From Bacillota bacterium (lineage in GTDB: Bacteria; Bacillota; DSM-12270; Thermacetogeniales; Thermacetogeniaceae): a DNA stretch of 14,473 bases. Below the pieces are notes generated by a model. The model was not told the origin of the DNA and did no database searches. It saw only the letters and a program-made list of their open reading frames with translations. The position numbers were made by a program, and so were the translations under genes. The DNA is taken from assembly GCA_030627585.1 (NCBI GenBank), contig DAOURU010000006.1, positions 1 to 14,473 on the forward strand, read 5' to 3'. How positions within the stretch are numbered: position 1 is the first letter of the stretch; every line of letters starts with the position of its first letter. This document shows positions 8,065-14,473 of the stretch, in pieces.

Positions 8065-8940
8065 TTACTTTAAAAATTGACGTAATAATTTCAGATCCGC
8101 TGCCGTTTTGTCCGGAACGGTAACCGTACCTAGAGGAGGATAATCTAAACCAGGTCCGTGAGAATCGGATCCTCCTGTTATGATTAAACCATTTTTTTCG
8201 CAAATCCGCGTATATTTCCCGATCATTTCGGGTGTATGACGGGGATAATATACTTCAATTCCAAGCAGCCCTGCCTTAATGAATTTTGGTATTACTTCAT
8301 CTTTATCCATTAAACCGGGATGTGCAAGCACGGGGATTCCTCGTGCTTTGAGTATTAATTTGATTGCCTGAAAAGGATTTAGTTTATGGTGCATCACATA
8401 AGCAGGTTTTCCGTGGCCGATGTAGCGTTGAAAGGCCTCCTCGACCGAAGAAACATAACCCGCTTCGATGAGAGCTTGAGCTATATGGGGTCTCCCCAAA
8501 GTAGCCTTACCCGCGATTTCCTTCACCCGGGTAAATGATAATCTGATCCCTATTTTTGCTAGCTTTTCAATCATTACAATTGCTCGTTTTTCCCGTGCCC
8601 TCCGAAGGACATCTAGTGAGCGTTGCAACCAGATTGCTTGAAATTCTAGATAGTAACCTAAAATATGAATTTCAATTCCTGCCCAATCTGTGTTTAGTTC
8701 AATGCCAGGAATCAATTCTAAGTTAGTTCCATGCGCGGCCCGAAGCGCAGCACCGATCCCGTTGAGTGTATCATGGTCTGTTAAGCTTATTGCTGAAAGC
8801 CTGGATCGAAGAGCCTGGTTAACAATTTCCTCAGGCGTTAATGTTCCATCTGAAGCTGTACTGTGAACATGCAGGTCGACAGGCAAAGCAGATCCCTTTC
8901 CCGTTTTTATTGAAGGACTTGTGTAAGCACTCGAAGACAA
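8065..8940 (-). CDS. PHP-domain metal-dependent phosphoesterase (TrpH/YciV-like)
   Basis: A 291-residue PHP protein of the family that includes RNase AM and 3',5'-nucleotide bisphosphate phosphatases. Metal-ligand motifs are in order: DLHVHS (22-27), TDHDT (54-58), PGIE (78-81), GRPH (149-152), AHP (206-208) and GSDSHG (257-262). It is cytoplasmic, with no signal peptide. The annotated start is TTG at 8940, four nucleotides after GGAG, and it overlaps the dipeptidase stop by 34 bp. A second in-frame TTG at 8886, with AAGGGA 7 nt upstream, would remove 18 residues of low-complexity sequence and place the start beyond the dipeptidase stop; I cannot choose firmly. The family suggests nucleotide or RNA-end metabolism, a plausible companion of the upstream RNase Y, but that link is inference. 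Confidence 0.9.
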   Translation of the reverse strand: MSSSAYTSPSIKTGKGSALPVDLHVHSTASDGTLTPEEIVNQALRSRLSAISLTDHDTLNGIGAALRAAHGTNLELIPGIELNTDWAGIEIHILGYYLEFQAIWLQRSLDVLRRAREKRAIVMIEKLAKIGIRLSFTRVKEIAGKATLGRPHIAQALIEAGYVSSVEEAFQRYIGHGKPAYVMHHKLNPFQAIKLILKARGIPVLAHPGLMDKDEVIPKFIKAGLLGIEVYYPRHTPEMIGKYTRICEKNGLIITGGSDSHGPGLDYPPLGTVTVPDKTAADLKLLRQFLK

Positions 8941-9845
8941 TTTTCTCCAGAAATTTTTCGAATCGACTCTTCGGGATAACCCCGCTTTCGGAGAGCTTCA
9001 ACTATTCTCGAAAGGTGAGTAACATCCTGAATTTCTGAAATTAGGGTTTTTGTTCCATCAAAATCAGAACCGAGGCCTAAAAAATCGTCACCTACAAGGG
9101 TACAGATATGTTCGATGTGTTTCAATAAATCATCCAATCCTGCTCCTGGGGGGCCCAAAAAATCCGGGACAAAGTTTATCCCAACAACTCCTCCATTTTG
9201 AGCCAGCCCTTTAATTTGCTCATCTGAAAGGTTCCGGGGGTGGTTCCAGACGGCGCGACTGTTAGAATGAGAAGCAATTACGGGGCTGTTGCTTAATTCT
9301 AGAACATCCCAAAAACCTCTTTCCGCAAGGTGAGAAACATCAATAATCATTCCGAGCCTGTTCATTTCTTTGATTACCTGGACGCCGAATTTCGTAAGCC
9401 CTCCCCCTGTTTGGTTTTCTGCAACACCGTCTGCAATCTCATTTCGGTAATTCCAGGTTAAACCCAGGCTTCTAATTCCTAACCGATACAAAACACGCAG
9501 AATGCGAAGCTCTCCTTCTAAAACTTCACCACCCTCAACTGCCAGGAGAGAACCGATTTTACCGGTACGGAGACATTTCGAAAGATCTGCTTTGCAAGCA
9601 ATAATATCCATTAAATCAAAATTTTCTTCAAGCTGTTCCCAGAAAAAATCTAGCATTTCCAGGACGCGATGCAGGCTTCGGCCAGGCCGGTAAATACTTT
9701 CAGGAAACAACGCAAAAAATTGAATATTGATCCCACTTTCAAGGAGCCTTTGGAGATCAAGATGTCCTTTGTGAGAGTAGATTCCCCCTGGCTGCTGGTT
9801 GCGGTAGACTGCAAGGATTGTATCGCAGTGCATGTCAATGAGCAC
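8907..9845 (-). CDS. Membrane dipeptidase family (M19) zinc peptidase
   Basis: A 312-residue amidohydrolase-fold dipeptidase of peptidase family M19 (renal dipeptidase-like). Zinc ligands and active-site motifs are present: DMHCD (H6 and D8), VEGGE (E104), DVSH (H172), ASHSNSR (H193) and GSDFDG (D261 region). Despite the family name there is no signal peptide or membrane anchor, as in other bacterial members. The start is GTG at 9845, fixed by AAGGAGG with a 7-nt spacer. That site lies only about 20 nt beyond the spoVS terminator hairpin, leaving no room for a separate promoter after it. Likely substrates are L,L- or L,D-dipeptides, perhaps from wall turnover given the NlpC/P60 gene two positions downstream; the substrate is inference. 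Confidence 0.92.
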   Translation of the reverse strand: MLIDMHCDTILAVYRNQQPGGIYSHKGHLDLQRLLESGINIQFFALFPESIYRPGRSLHRVLEMLDFFWEQLEENFDLMDIIACKADLSKCLRTGKIGSLLAVEGGEVLEGELRILRVLYRLGIRSLGLTWNYRNEIADGVAENQTGGGLTKFGVQVIKEMNRLGMIIDVSHLAERGFWDVLELSNSPVIASHSNSRAVWNHPRNLSDEQIKGLAQNGGVVGINFVPDFLGPPGAGLDDLLKHIEHICTLVGDDFLGLGSDFDGTKTLISEIQDVTHLSRIVEALRKRGYPEESIRKISGENCLRVLTQVLQ

Positions 9846-9861
9846 TCTTTAACCTCCTTAA

Positions 9862-9908
9862 TATAAAAAAATATAAAAACCTGTTTATTTCGGTATGAAA
9901 TAAACAGG
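9862..9908 (-). terminator. Rho-independent terminator of spoVS
   Basis: On the minus strand a perfect 12-bp stem (CCTGTTTATTTC / GAAATAAACAGG, plus-strand 9880-9891 and 9897-9908) with a 5-nt loop is followed by TTTTTATATTTTTTT. It lies 39 bp behind the spoVS stop. The U-rich tail ends a few bases before the Shine-Dalgarno of the dipeptidase gene. Confidence 0.9.
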
Positions 9909-9947
9909 CCGTAAACATTATTAGGAACAACCAATCGTTCTCTTTTT

Positions 9948-10208
9948 TTATCGAGGTTCTACAATAAGCTTGATAGCAGTTCTCTCTTCGCCGTCAATCA
10001 CGATGTCCGTAAAAGCAGGAATGCATATGAGGTCAACACCGCTAGGAGCTACAAAGCCTCTTGCAATAGCTACAGCCTTGACCGCCTGGTTTAAAGCACC
10101 AGCTCCAATTGCCTGAAGTTCTGCGCAGCCCTTTTCTCTTAAAACACCGGCAAGCGCTCCGGCGACTGAATTAGGGCTCGATTTTGCTGAAACCTTCAAT
10201 ACTTCCAC
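9948..10208 (-). CDS. spoVS: Stage V sporulation protein S
   Basis: An 86-residue Alba-like protein, at the exact size of the SpoVS family and readable end to end: MEVLKVSAKSSPNSVAGALA at the N-terminus, then AELQAIGAGALNQAVKAVAI and VDLICIPAFTDI. In Bacillus subtilis SpoVS is needed for stage V (coat and core maturation) and affects septation and engulfment; a nucleic-acid-binding role is assumed from the fold. The start is GTG at 10208 with GGGGAGG 8 nt upstream. It has its own promoter (10300-10328) and a terminator behind it, so it can be a monocistronic unit, though ymdB read-through can also reach it. The order rny - ymdB - spoVS matches B. subtilis. Confidence 0.97.
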   Translation of the reverse strand: MEVLKVSAKSSPNSVAGALAGVLREKGCAELQAIGAGALNQAVKAVAIARGFVAPSGVDLICIPAFTDIVIDGEERTAIKLIVEPR

Positions 10209-10269
10209 GAACTCAACCTCCCCTGTTGGTTTTCCCTCGAGTTAATAGACCCCGCACTACACCTACAAT

Positions 10270-10297
10270 AAGTACTAGTAAAGAAGTACTAGTAAAG
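10270..10297. repeat. Two tandem copies of a 14-bp repeat at the spoVS start site
   Basis: AAGTACTAGTAAAG occurs twice with no spacer (10270-10283 and 10284-10297). Each copy contains the 8-bp palindrome TACTAGTA, so the copies can also pair with each other as an 8-bp stem with a 6-nt loop. The block begins 3 nt downstream of the spoVS -10 box and would cover roughly +1 to +24 of the transcript. Position and symmetry suggest a repressor operator or a 5' mRNA hairpin; neither is proven. Confidence 0.9.
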
Positions 10298-10299
10298 TT

Positions 10300-10328
10300 A
10301 TCATAACATTGACGGGTGGTTTTCGCAA
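10300..10328 (-). promoter_or_regulatory. Sigma-A-type promoter of spoVS
   Basis: Minus-strand TTGCGA (10323-10328), a 17-nt spacer and TATGAT (10300-10305). This is 4/6 and 5/6 agreement with the consensus at optimal spacing, about 92 bp upstream of the spoVS GTG. spoVS is sigma-H dependent in B. subtilis; I see no convincing sigma-H element here. Confidence 0.72.
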
Positions 10329-10341
10329 GATAAAATTTTAC

Positions 10342-11124
10342 CTATTTTTCTTGAACAACTTGAATGGTTTCAATTCCTTGCGTAACGTGCTTTTCAGGAT
10401 CAATTTTTAGGAAAAGGGCATTTAATTGGAGAGCTCCCCTTGCAACCTCAAAGCGAATGGGCTGGAGCGTAAGAAATTTTTTCAACACTGCTTCTAATTT
10501 TACACCCAAAACAGAATCCCGCGGCCCTGTCATACCCACATCTGTGATATACCCTGTCCCTTTTGGCAATATTCGCGCATCGGCGGTTTGAATATGAGTA
10601 TGTGTACCAATTACTGCTGTAACCCTTCCATCTACGTACCAACCAAAAGCCACTTTTTCCGAGGTGGCCTCAGCGTGGAAATCAATCAGGATCAATGAAG
10701 TTTCCTGTTGAAGCTGGGGAAGAAGGCGATCGATACTCCGGAAAGGACAGTCTAAAGGAGGCAGAAAAACCCGTCCTGAAAGATTAATAATTCCTACCGA
10801 ATAATCTTGAACAGGGACGATCATAAAACCCCGCCCCGGGGCACCCGGCGGGTAATTGGCTGGTCGAACGATTCTCTCGTCGTGATCGATAAAATTATAA
10901 ATTTCCTTGCGATCCCACACGTGGTTCCCCATTGTTAAAATGTCAATTCCGGCATCATAAAGTTCTTGAGCGGCCTCCTCCGTAATTCCATTGCCTCCTG
11001 CAGCATTTTCTCCGTTTGCAATGATAAGGTGGGGTTTATACTTCTCTTTTAGAGAGGGAAGCATCTCTTTTACGGCACGGCGACCTGGGCGTCCTACGAT
11101 ATCGCCAAGAAACAATATTCGCAA
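10342..11124 (-). CDS. ymdB: YmdB-family metallophosphoesterase (cyclic-nucleotide phosphodiesterase)
   Basis: A 260-residue calcineurin-like metallophosphoesterase of the TIGR00282/YmdB family. Di-metal site residues are present at the positions known for B. subtilis YmdB: D8 in FLGDIVGRPGR, E39 and N40 in ANGENAAGG, N67 and H68 in MGNHVWD, H150 in DFHAE, and H175 and H177 in GTHTH. YmdB hydrolyses 2',3'- and 3',5'-cyclic nucleotides, and in B. subtilis it controls biofilm versus motility choice and interacts genetically with RNase Y. The start is TTG at 11124, set by AGGAGG (11135-11140) with a 10-nt spacer. It lies 34 bp behind the unrecognised gene and probably shares its transcript. No terminator is seen before the spoVS promoter. 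Confidence 0.95.
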   Translation of the reverse strand: MRILFLGDIVGRPGRRAVKEMLPSLKEKYKPHLIIANGENAAGGNGITEEAAQELYDAGIDILTMGNHVWDRKEIYNFIDHDERIVRPANYPPGAPGRGFMIVPVQDYSVGIINLSGRVFLPPLDCPFRSIDRLLPQLQQETSLILIDFHAEATSEKVAFGWYVDGRVTAVIGTHTHIQTADARILPKGTGYITDVGMTGPRDSVLGVKLEAVLKKFLTLQPIRFEVARGALQLNALFLKIDPEKHVTQGIETIQVVQEK

Positions 11125-11158
11125 GGAAAATTAACCTCCTGGGCTTTGGCTCTGAAAA

Positions 11159-11680
11159 TCATTTATTAAAGACAAGCACCTTTCCTTCGTCACGCAATGC
11201 AATTAATTTTGTATTTGAGCTGGTTTTTTTGGCATTTTCCAGCATATAGCCAATTAATTCTTTATCTACGGTTAAGTCGTCGATCATTAATTCGTCATCT
11301 TCTTCGGTGACAAGTTGAGAACCAAATTCTTCTTTAAGTAAAACAGTAATTAACGCAATTTCTTTTTGTGAAAGACTCTGGACGTCTCTTTGAAATTCTA
11401 TTGTTGTAAAGAAATCCAATACATGAAAAACTAGAGAGTAGACTTCAGCATCTCGTTTTTCTAAATAGTAATAAGTGTTAAGGGATTGCTGTAAATGTTG
11501 TTCAAATATTTTTAAGGTCTCATCGGATACGCTGTTTGAAAGGTAAAATGTAAATTTTACGATACGGCTTTTAGGATCCAAATTAATTGTTGCGATTTCC
11601 GGATAACAAAGTAGAATTGAGGTAAGAAGATTTGCGACATGTGATATGCTGCTGTCTTTTTTATTGTTCCTATTCGCCAT
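11159..11680 (-). CDS. Uncharacterised 173-residue protein between rny and ymdB
   Basis: I do not recognise this family. The 173-residue product has a polar, basic N-terminus (MANRNNKKDS), no signal peptide or membrane segment, and an alternating pattern near 28-47 (IATINLDP, then IVKFTFYL) that looks like a beta hairpin. Two helical stretches follow (about 52-67 and 104-119), then an acidic patch (125-135, TEEDDELMIDD) and a lysine-containing C-terminus. The cysteine at 25 is the only one. The start is ATG at 11680, about 7 nt after AAGGGA. It sits where B. subtilis has rny directly joined to ymdB, and is preceded by the rny terminator and a sigma-H-like promoter, so it probably heads a transcript that includes ymdB. 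Codon use looks like its neighbours and the frame is intact, so I take it as a real gene. Confidence 0.86.
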   Translation of the reverse strand: MANRNNKKDSSISHVANLLTSILLCYPEIATINLDPKSRIVKFTFYLSNSVSDETLKIFEQHLQQSLNTYYYLEKRDAEVYSLVFHVLDFFTTIEFQRDVQSLSQKEIALITVLLKEEFGSQLVTEEDDELMIDDLTVDKELIGYMLENAKKTSSNTKLIALRDEGKVLVFNK

Positions 11681-11750
11681 TACTTAATCCCTTCCCCTGC
11701 AAAAAATTAAAAAAGCACCTTTCCTCATTTACGATTTGATATCTTGATCT

Positions 11751-11779
11751 ATTTCGTCAGTGATTAAACAAATCCTGCT
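11751..11779 (-). promoter_or_regulatory. Candidate sigma-H promoter upstream of the uncharacterised gene
   Basis: Minus-strand GCAGGATTT (11770-11778) is a full match to the sigma-H -35 pattern RNAGGAWWW. After 11 nt comes GACGAAA (11752-11758), one mismatch from RNNGAAT. The predicted start is about 65 nt before the ATG at 11680. A TGACGAA element (11753-11759), one base from the Spo0A box TGTCGAA, overlaps the -10. No good sigma-A pair was found in the same gap. Confidence 0.5.
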
Positions 11780-11816
11780 CAATTGGATTTCCTTTTCCTA
11801 CTACTAAAAAGGGATT

Positions 11817-11848
11817 AAAAAAAAAGACCTGTAACACAGGTCTTTTTT
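11817..11848 (-). terminator. Rho-independent terminator of rny
   Basis: Minus-strand stem AAAAAGACCTGT / ACAGGTCTTTTT with a GTT loop, followed by an uninterrupted run of nine T (plus-strand A, 11817-11825, partly shared with the stem). It lies about 30 bp behind the rny stop and separates rny from the next gene. Confidence 0.9.
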
Positions 11849-11877
11849 CAGGCAGTAAAAGTAAGCCGATAAAACTT

Positions 11878-13434
11878 TTATTTCGCATATTCAACATTTC
11901 TTGTTTCTCTAATCACAACTACCTTAATCTGGCCCGGATATTCTAGCTCTTCTTCTATTTTTTCCACAATTTCTCGGGCAAGCTGTGATGCCTGGAGATC
12001 GTCGATTTGCTCCGGTTTTACCATAATTCGAATTTCTCTTCCTGCTTGGATTGCATGTGATTTTTCCACACCTTCAAAAGATTCCGCGATTTCTTCAAGT
12101 TTTTTGAGCCTTCTCAGATATGTTTCCAGGGTTTCCCTCCGCGCCCCAGGTCTTGCGGCAGAAATTGCATCTGCTGCCTGGATAAGAACTGCTTCGACCG
12201 TTTCCGGTTCCTGGTCTCCGTGATGGGCTAAAATGCAATGGATTACCTCTGGATTTTCACGGTATTTGCGAGCTAAATCCGCTCCGATGGTTACATGCGG
12301 CCCTTCTACTTCATGATCAACAGCTTTTCCAATATCGTGAAGCAAACCGGCGCGTTTTGCAAGTTGAACATCCGCGTTGAGTTCTGCTGCGATTGTTCCT
12401 GCAAGATATGCTACTTCAAGGGAGTGTTTTAGAACATTTTGCCCGTAGCTTGTCCGAAATTTTAGTCTGCCTAAAAGTTTAATTAATTCAGGATGAAGAT
12501 TGGGCACTCCAACTTCGAAAGCGGCTTGTTCCCCTTCTTCGCGAATTTTTTGTTCGATCTCCCTCTGAGCTTTATCCACCATTTCTTCAATGCGAGCCGG
12601 ATGGATTCTTCCATCTGCAATTAGTTTTTCCAGGGCAATCCGCGCCGTTTCACGCCGGATTGGATCGAATCCTGAAAGTATCACGGCCTCGGGGGTATCA
12701 TCAATAATTAAATCAACCCCTGTTAATGTCTCCAAGGCTCTGATATTTCTTCCCTCCCTCCCGATGATTCGCCCCTTCATTTCATCGTTAGGAAGGGCTA
12801 CAACAGAAACGGTTGTTTCTGTTACAATATCGACTGTGCACTTTTGAATTGCCTGAACTACAATTTCGCGTGCCTTTTTTTCGGCTTCTTCACGAGCTTG
12901 ACTTTCTATTTCTTTGATCATAAGCGCCGCATCATGCTTAACTTCGTCCTTAATTTTATTCAGGAGCAATTCCCTGGCCTCTTCTGTTGCTAAACCGGAA
13001 ATATGTTCTAGTTCAGCTGTTTGCTTCTGGAGCAACTCATCTAGTTTGGCTTTACTTTGCGCGATTTCTTGATCTTTTTTAAGTAAAGTATCTTCACGCT
13101 TTTCAAGACTTTCTAGTTTCCGATCCAATGTTTCTTCTTTTTGGAGTAAACGCCGCTCAAGCCGCTGCAGTTCAGTGCGCCGCTCGCGGTTTTCTCGCTC
13201 CGCCTCGCTCCGAATAAGGTGGATTTCTTCTTTTGCTTCAAGGAGAGCCTCTCTTTTTTTTGCCTCTCCTTCCTTTTGTGCTTCTTCCAAAATTCGTTTT
13301 GCGGCATCTTCCGCAGATGCAATTTTCGCTTCTACCAGGTATTTTCTCAATAAGTATCCAGCAAGAACTCCCAGCGTGAGAACAATTATAGCTAGAGTGA
13401 CGAAAATAGCCGGAATGAAGTTAATCCCTATCAC
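11878..13434 (-). CDS. rny: Ribonuclease Y
   Basis: Membrane-anchored endoribonuclease that starts mRNA decay in Firmicutes. Counting from the GTG at 13434 (518 residues, normal length), there is one N-terminal membrane helix (about 6-29), a long charged coiled coil (about 35-200), a KH RNA-binding domain with [12 protein letters not shown] (221-232) and an HD phosphohydrolase domain with [12 protein letters not shown] (H366 and D367). A conserved C-terminal domain ends in [14 protein letters not shown]. The start is abnormal: the GTG lies inside the Shine-Dalgarno AAGGAGGTGAT (13430-13440) and cannot be served by it. The only codon at proper spacing (8 nt after GGAGG) is ATT at 13425, and no ATG, GTG or TTG follows in frame until codon 29, past the membrane helix. 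I give the coordinates of the conventional frame; the true start is probably 13425. Confidence 0.97.
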   Translation of the reverse strand: MIGINFIPAIFVTLAIIVLTLGVLAGYLLRKYLVEAKIASAEDAAKRILEEAQKEGEAKKREALLEAKEEIHLIRSEAERENRERRTELQRLERRLLQKEETLDRKLESLEKREDTLLKKDQEIAQSKAKLDELLQKQTAELEHISGLATEEARELLLNKIKDEVKHDAALMIKEIESQAREEAEKKAREIVVQAIQKCTVDIVTETTVSVVALPNDEMKGRIIGREGRNIRALETLTGVDLIIDDTPEAVILSGFDPIRRETARIALEKLIADGRIHPARIEEMVDKAQREIEQKIREEGEQAAFEVGVPNLHPELIKLLGRLKFRTSYGQNVLKHSLEVAYLAGTIAAELNADVQLAKRAGLLHDIGKAVDHEVEGPHVTIGADLARKYRENPEVIHCILAHHGDQEPETVEAVLIQAADAISAARPGARRETLETYLRRLKKLEEIAESFEGVEKSHAIQAGREIRIMVKPEQIDDLQASQLAREIVEKIEEELEYPGQIKVVVIRETRNVEYAK

Positions 13435-13440
13435 CTCCTT
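13430..13440 (-). promoter_or_regulatory. Extended ribosome binding site of rny that decides its start
   Basis: Minus-strand AAGGAGGTGAT is complementary to the 3' end of 16S rRNA over all 11 bases, the strongest such site in the window. GGAGG at 13434-13438 places the start codon near 13425, where the frame reads ATT. Confidence 0.8.
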
Positions 13441-13471
13441 GTACTATAGAGTTAGTTTTAATATCATAAAT

Positions 13472-13495
13472 AAAACCGAGCAGAAACTCGGTTTT
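13472..13495 (-). terminator. Terminator-like hairpin in the rny leader
   Basis: Perfect 9-bp stem AAAACCGAG / CTCGGTTTT with a 6-nt loop, followed on the minus strand by TTTTATTTAT. It lies about 35 nt before the rny Shine-Dalgarno and well downstream of the rny promoter. It could be an attenuator, a partial terminator for recA read-through, or a structure that exposes or protects the leader. The U-tract is interrupted, so termination may be weak. Confidence 0.6.
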
Positions 13496-13646
13496 GACTA
13501 TAGAAACTTCTCCACAAATTAAGACAATATTAGATTTTAACCCGCAAAAAGAGGTTCCCCTTTAAATTTTTTTTATTATTAATCAGGCTTTTTAATTTAT
13601 AGTAAAACTGTGGCAGAAGTTCTATCCATTGTTTCCACTGAGTTAA

Positions 13647-13675
13647 ATTTTATTACCGTTCAAAGTGCATGTCAA
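13647..13675 (-). promoter_or_regulatory. Strong sigma-A-type promoter of rny
   Basis: Minus-strand TTGACA (13670-13675), a 17-nt spacer and TAAAAT (13647-13652). The -35 is perfect and the -10 is 5/6, at ideal spacing. It begins 16 bp beyond the recA stop. The predicted start near 13640 gives a leader of about 215 nt before rny. Confidence 0.85.
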
Positions 13676-13691
13676 GAAATATAATTTTTTA

Positions 13692-14473
13692 TTAAATTGT
13701 CAATTCATCTTGAGGGCCGGATTCTTCACTATTGGAGTCTTGAGGCAAGGAAGTTTGTTTGCTTCCGATCCTCATTCGGATCTTTTGCTCAATTTCTTCT
13801 GCGATTTCACGGTGCTCTTTTAAAAATTCTTTCGCGTTTTCGCGCCCCTGACCCAGACGGTCATCTCCATACGCAAACCAGGCCCCTGCTTTCGAGATCA
13901 GGCCCAACTCCAGACCAATATCCAGCAAACCACCTTCACGGGAAATCCCTTGGCCATACATAATGTCAAATTCGGCTTGTTTAAAAGGAGGCGCCACTTT
14001 ATTTTTTACTACTTTTACTCTCGTGCGGCTCCCTACCACTTCAGTGCCTTGTTTAATTGCCTCTATTTTCCTTACTTCTAACCTTACTGAGGCATAAAAC
14101 TTAAGGGCTCTTCCTCCAGGCGTTACCTCGGGGTTCCCGAACATAATTCCAACCTTTTCTCTCACTTGATTAATAAAGATTGCGGTTGCTCGGGATTTGC
14201 TAATGACCCCCGTCAGTTTTCTTAAAGCCTGGGACATTAAGCGAGCTTGGAGTCCTACATGGACATCTCCCATTTCGCCCTCTAATTCTGCTCTAGGAAC
14301 AAGGGCTGCCACAGAATCGATAACCAAAACGTCTAAAGCGCCGCTCCTTATTAGAGTTTCAGCAATTTCTAAAGCTTGTTCGCCGGTATCGGGCTGAGAT
14401 ACTAAAAGGTTATCAATATCCACACCTAATTTTTGTGCATAAAGGGGATCAAGAGCATGTTCGGCATCAATAA
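13692..14473 (-). CDS. recA: RecA recombinase (partial, N-terminus beyond right edge)
   Basis: DNA-dependent ATPase for homologous recombination and SOS activation. The visible 259 residues begin at [20 protein letters not shown], roughly residue 93 in E. coli numbering, so the P-loop lies outside the window. The catalytic glutamate in DAEHA, Walker [11 protein letters not shown], loop L1 ([20 protein letters not shown]) and loop L2 ([21 protein letters not shown]) are all present. So are the C-terminal domain and an acidic tail ([14 protein letters not shown]). The frame is open to the right edge with no internal stop. recX, often next to recA, is not found between recA and rny. No clear terminator follows the stop before the rny promoter. 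Confidence 0.98.
   Translation of the reverse strand, partial: IDAEHALDPLYAQKLGVDIDNLLVSQPDTGEQALEIAETLIRSGALDVLVIDSVAALVPRAELEGEMGDVHVGLQARLMSQALRKLTGVISKSRATAIFINQVREKVGIMFGNPEVTPGGRALKFYASVRLEVRKIEAIKQGTEVVGSRTRVKVVKNKVAPPFKQAEFDIMYGQGISREGGLLDIGLELGLISKAGAWFAYGDDRLGQGRENAKEFLKEHREIAEEIEQKIRMRIGSKQTSLPQDSNSEESGPQDELTI

Noticed and set aside
9970..9997. TTGACG - 16 nt - TATCAA inside spoVS as a promoter for the dipeptidase
   Set aside because: The -10 is only 4/6, the element is inside conserved coding sequence, and transcripts from it would still meet the spoVS terminator.
13175..13522. 115-codon plus-strand frame opposite the rny coiled coil
   Set aside because: Its Ser/Arg/Ala-rich composition mirrors the repetitive Glu/Lys coding of the coiled coil; there is no supporting signal.
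13546..13563. Possible hairpin AAAGAGG-TT-CCCCTTT in the rny leader
   Set aside because: The loop would be 2 nt and the stem has a mismatch, so it is unlikely to form as drawn.
13501..13570. Second promoter in the rny leader (TTGTCT with a downstream TATAGT-like box)
   Set aside because: Spacing is 17 nt only to a poor box and 19 nt to the better one; the upstream TTGACA/TAAAAT pair is far stronger.

Overview
The window reads as chromosomal DNA from an anaerobic, endospore-forming Firmicute of the class Clostridia. The evidence is the neighbourhood recA - rny - ymdB - spoVS, the sporulation gene spoVS itself, strong AAGGAGG-type ribosome binding sites, frequent GTG/TTG starts, and an anaerobic-style set of cobalamin (B12) genes built around CbiB and a PduX-type threonine kinase. 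I cannot name the species. All sixteen genes lie on the minus strand, so transcription runs from high to low coordinates. Coding density is high and no gene-free stretch exceeds 300 bases; the longest gap is 257 bp, between recA and rny.

Right part (14473 to 9862), a genome-maintenance, RNA-decay and sporulation block. It begins with the C-terminal two thirds of recA. A strong sigma-A-type promoter follows immediately after the recA stop, then a leader of about 200 nt with a terminator-like hairpin, then rny (RNase Y). The rny frame has a perfect extended Shine-Dalgarno but no ordinary start codon at the right distance; an ATT codon sits there instead. A rho-independent terminator closes rny. 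Next come a sigma-H-like promoter, an unrecognised 173-residue protein and ymdB (metallophosphoesterase). spoVS has its own sigma-A-type promoter, with a 14-bp tandem repeat over the expected transcription start, and a clean terminator behind it.

Middle part (9845 to 4985). It holds an M19 dipeptidase, a PHP-domain phosphoesterase, a secreted LysM-NlpC/P60 cell-wall hydrolase, and a MoxR AAA+ ATPase coupled to a VWA-domain partner.

Left part (4984 to 1). A class I methyltransferase is followed by a tightly packed late cobalamin block, cobU - cbiB - cobS - threonine kinase - cobD; cobD runs off the left edge. The kinase makes L-threonine phosphate, CobD decarboxylates it to aminopropanol phosphate, CbiB attaches that to the corrinoid, CobU activates the product with GTP, and CobS adds the lower-ligand nucleoside. 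From the dipeptidase to cobD no gap exceeds about 90 bp and several genes overlap, so this may be one long transcription unit. I see no cobalamin riboswitch in the window.

I found no mobile element, CRISPR array, tRNA or rRNA. The least explained items are the ATT-started rny with its leader, the unrecognised gene behind a sigma-H-like promoter, and the tandem repeat at the spoVS start site.
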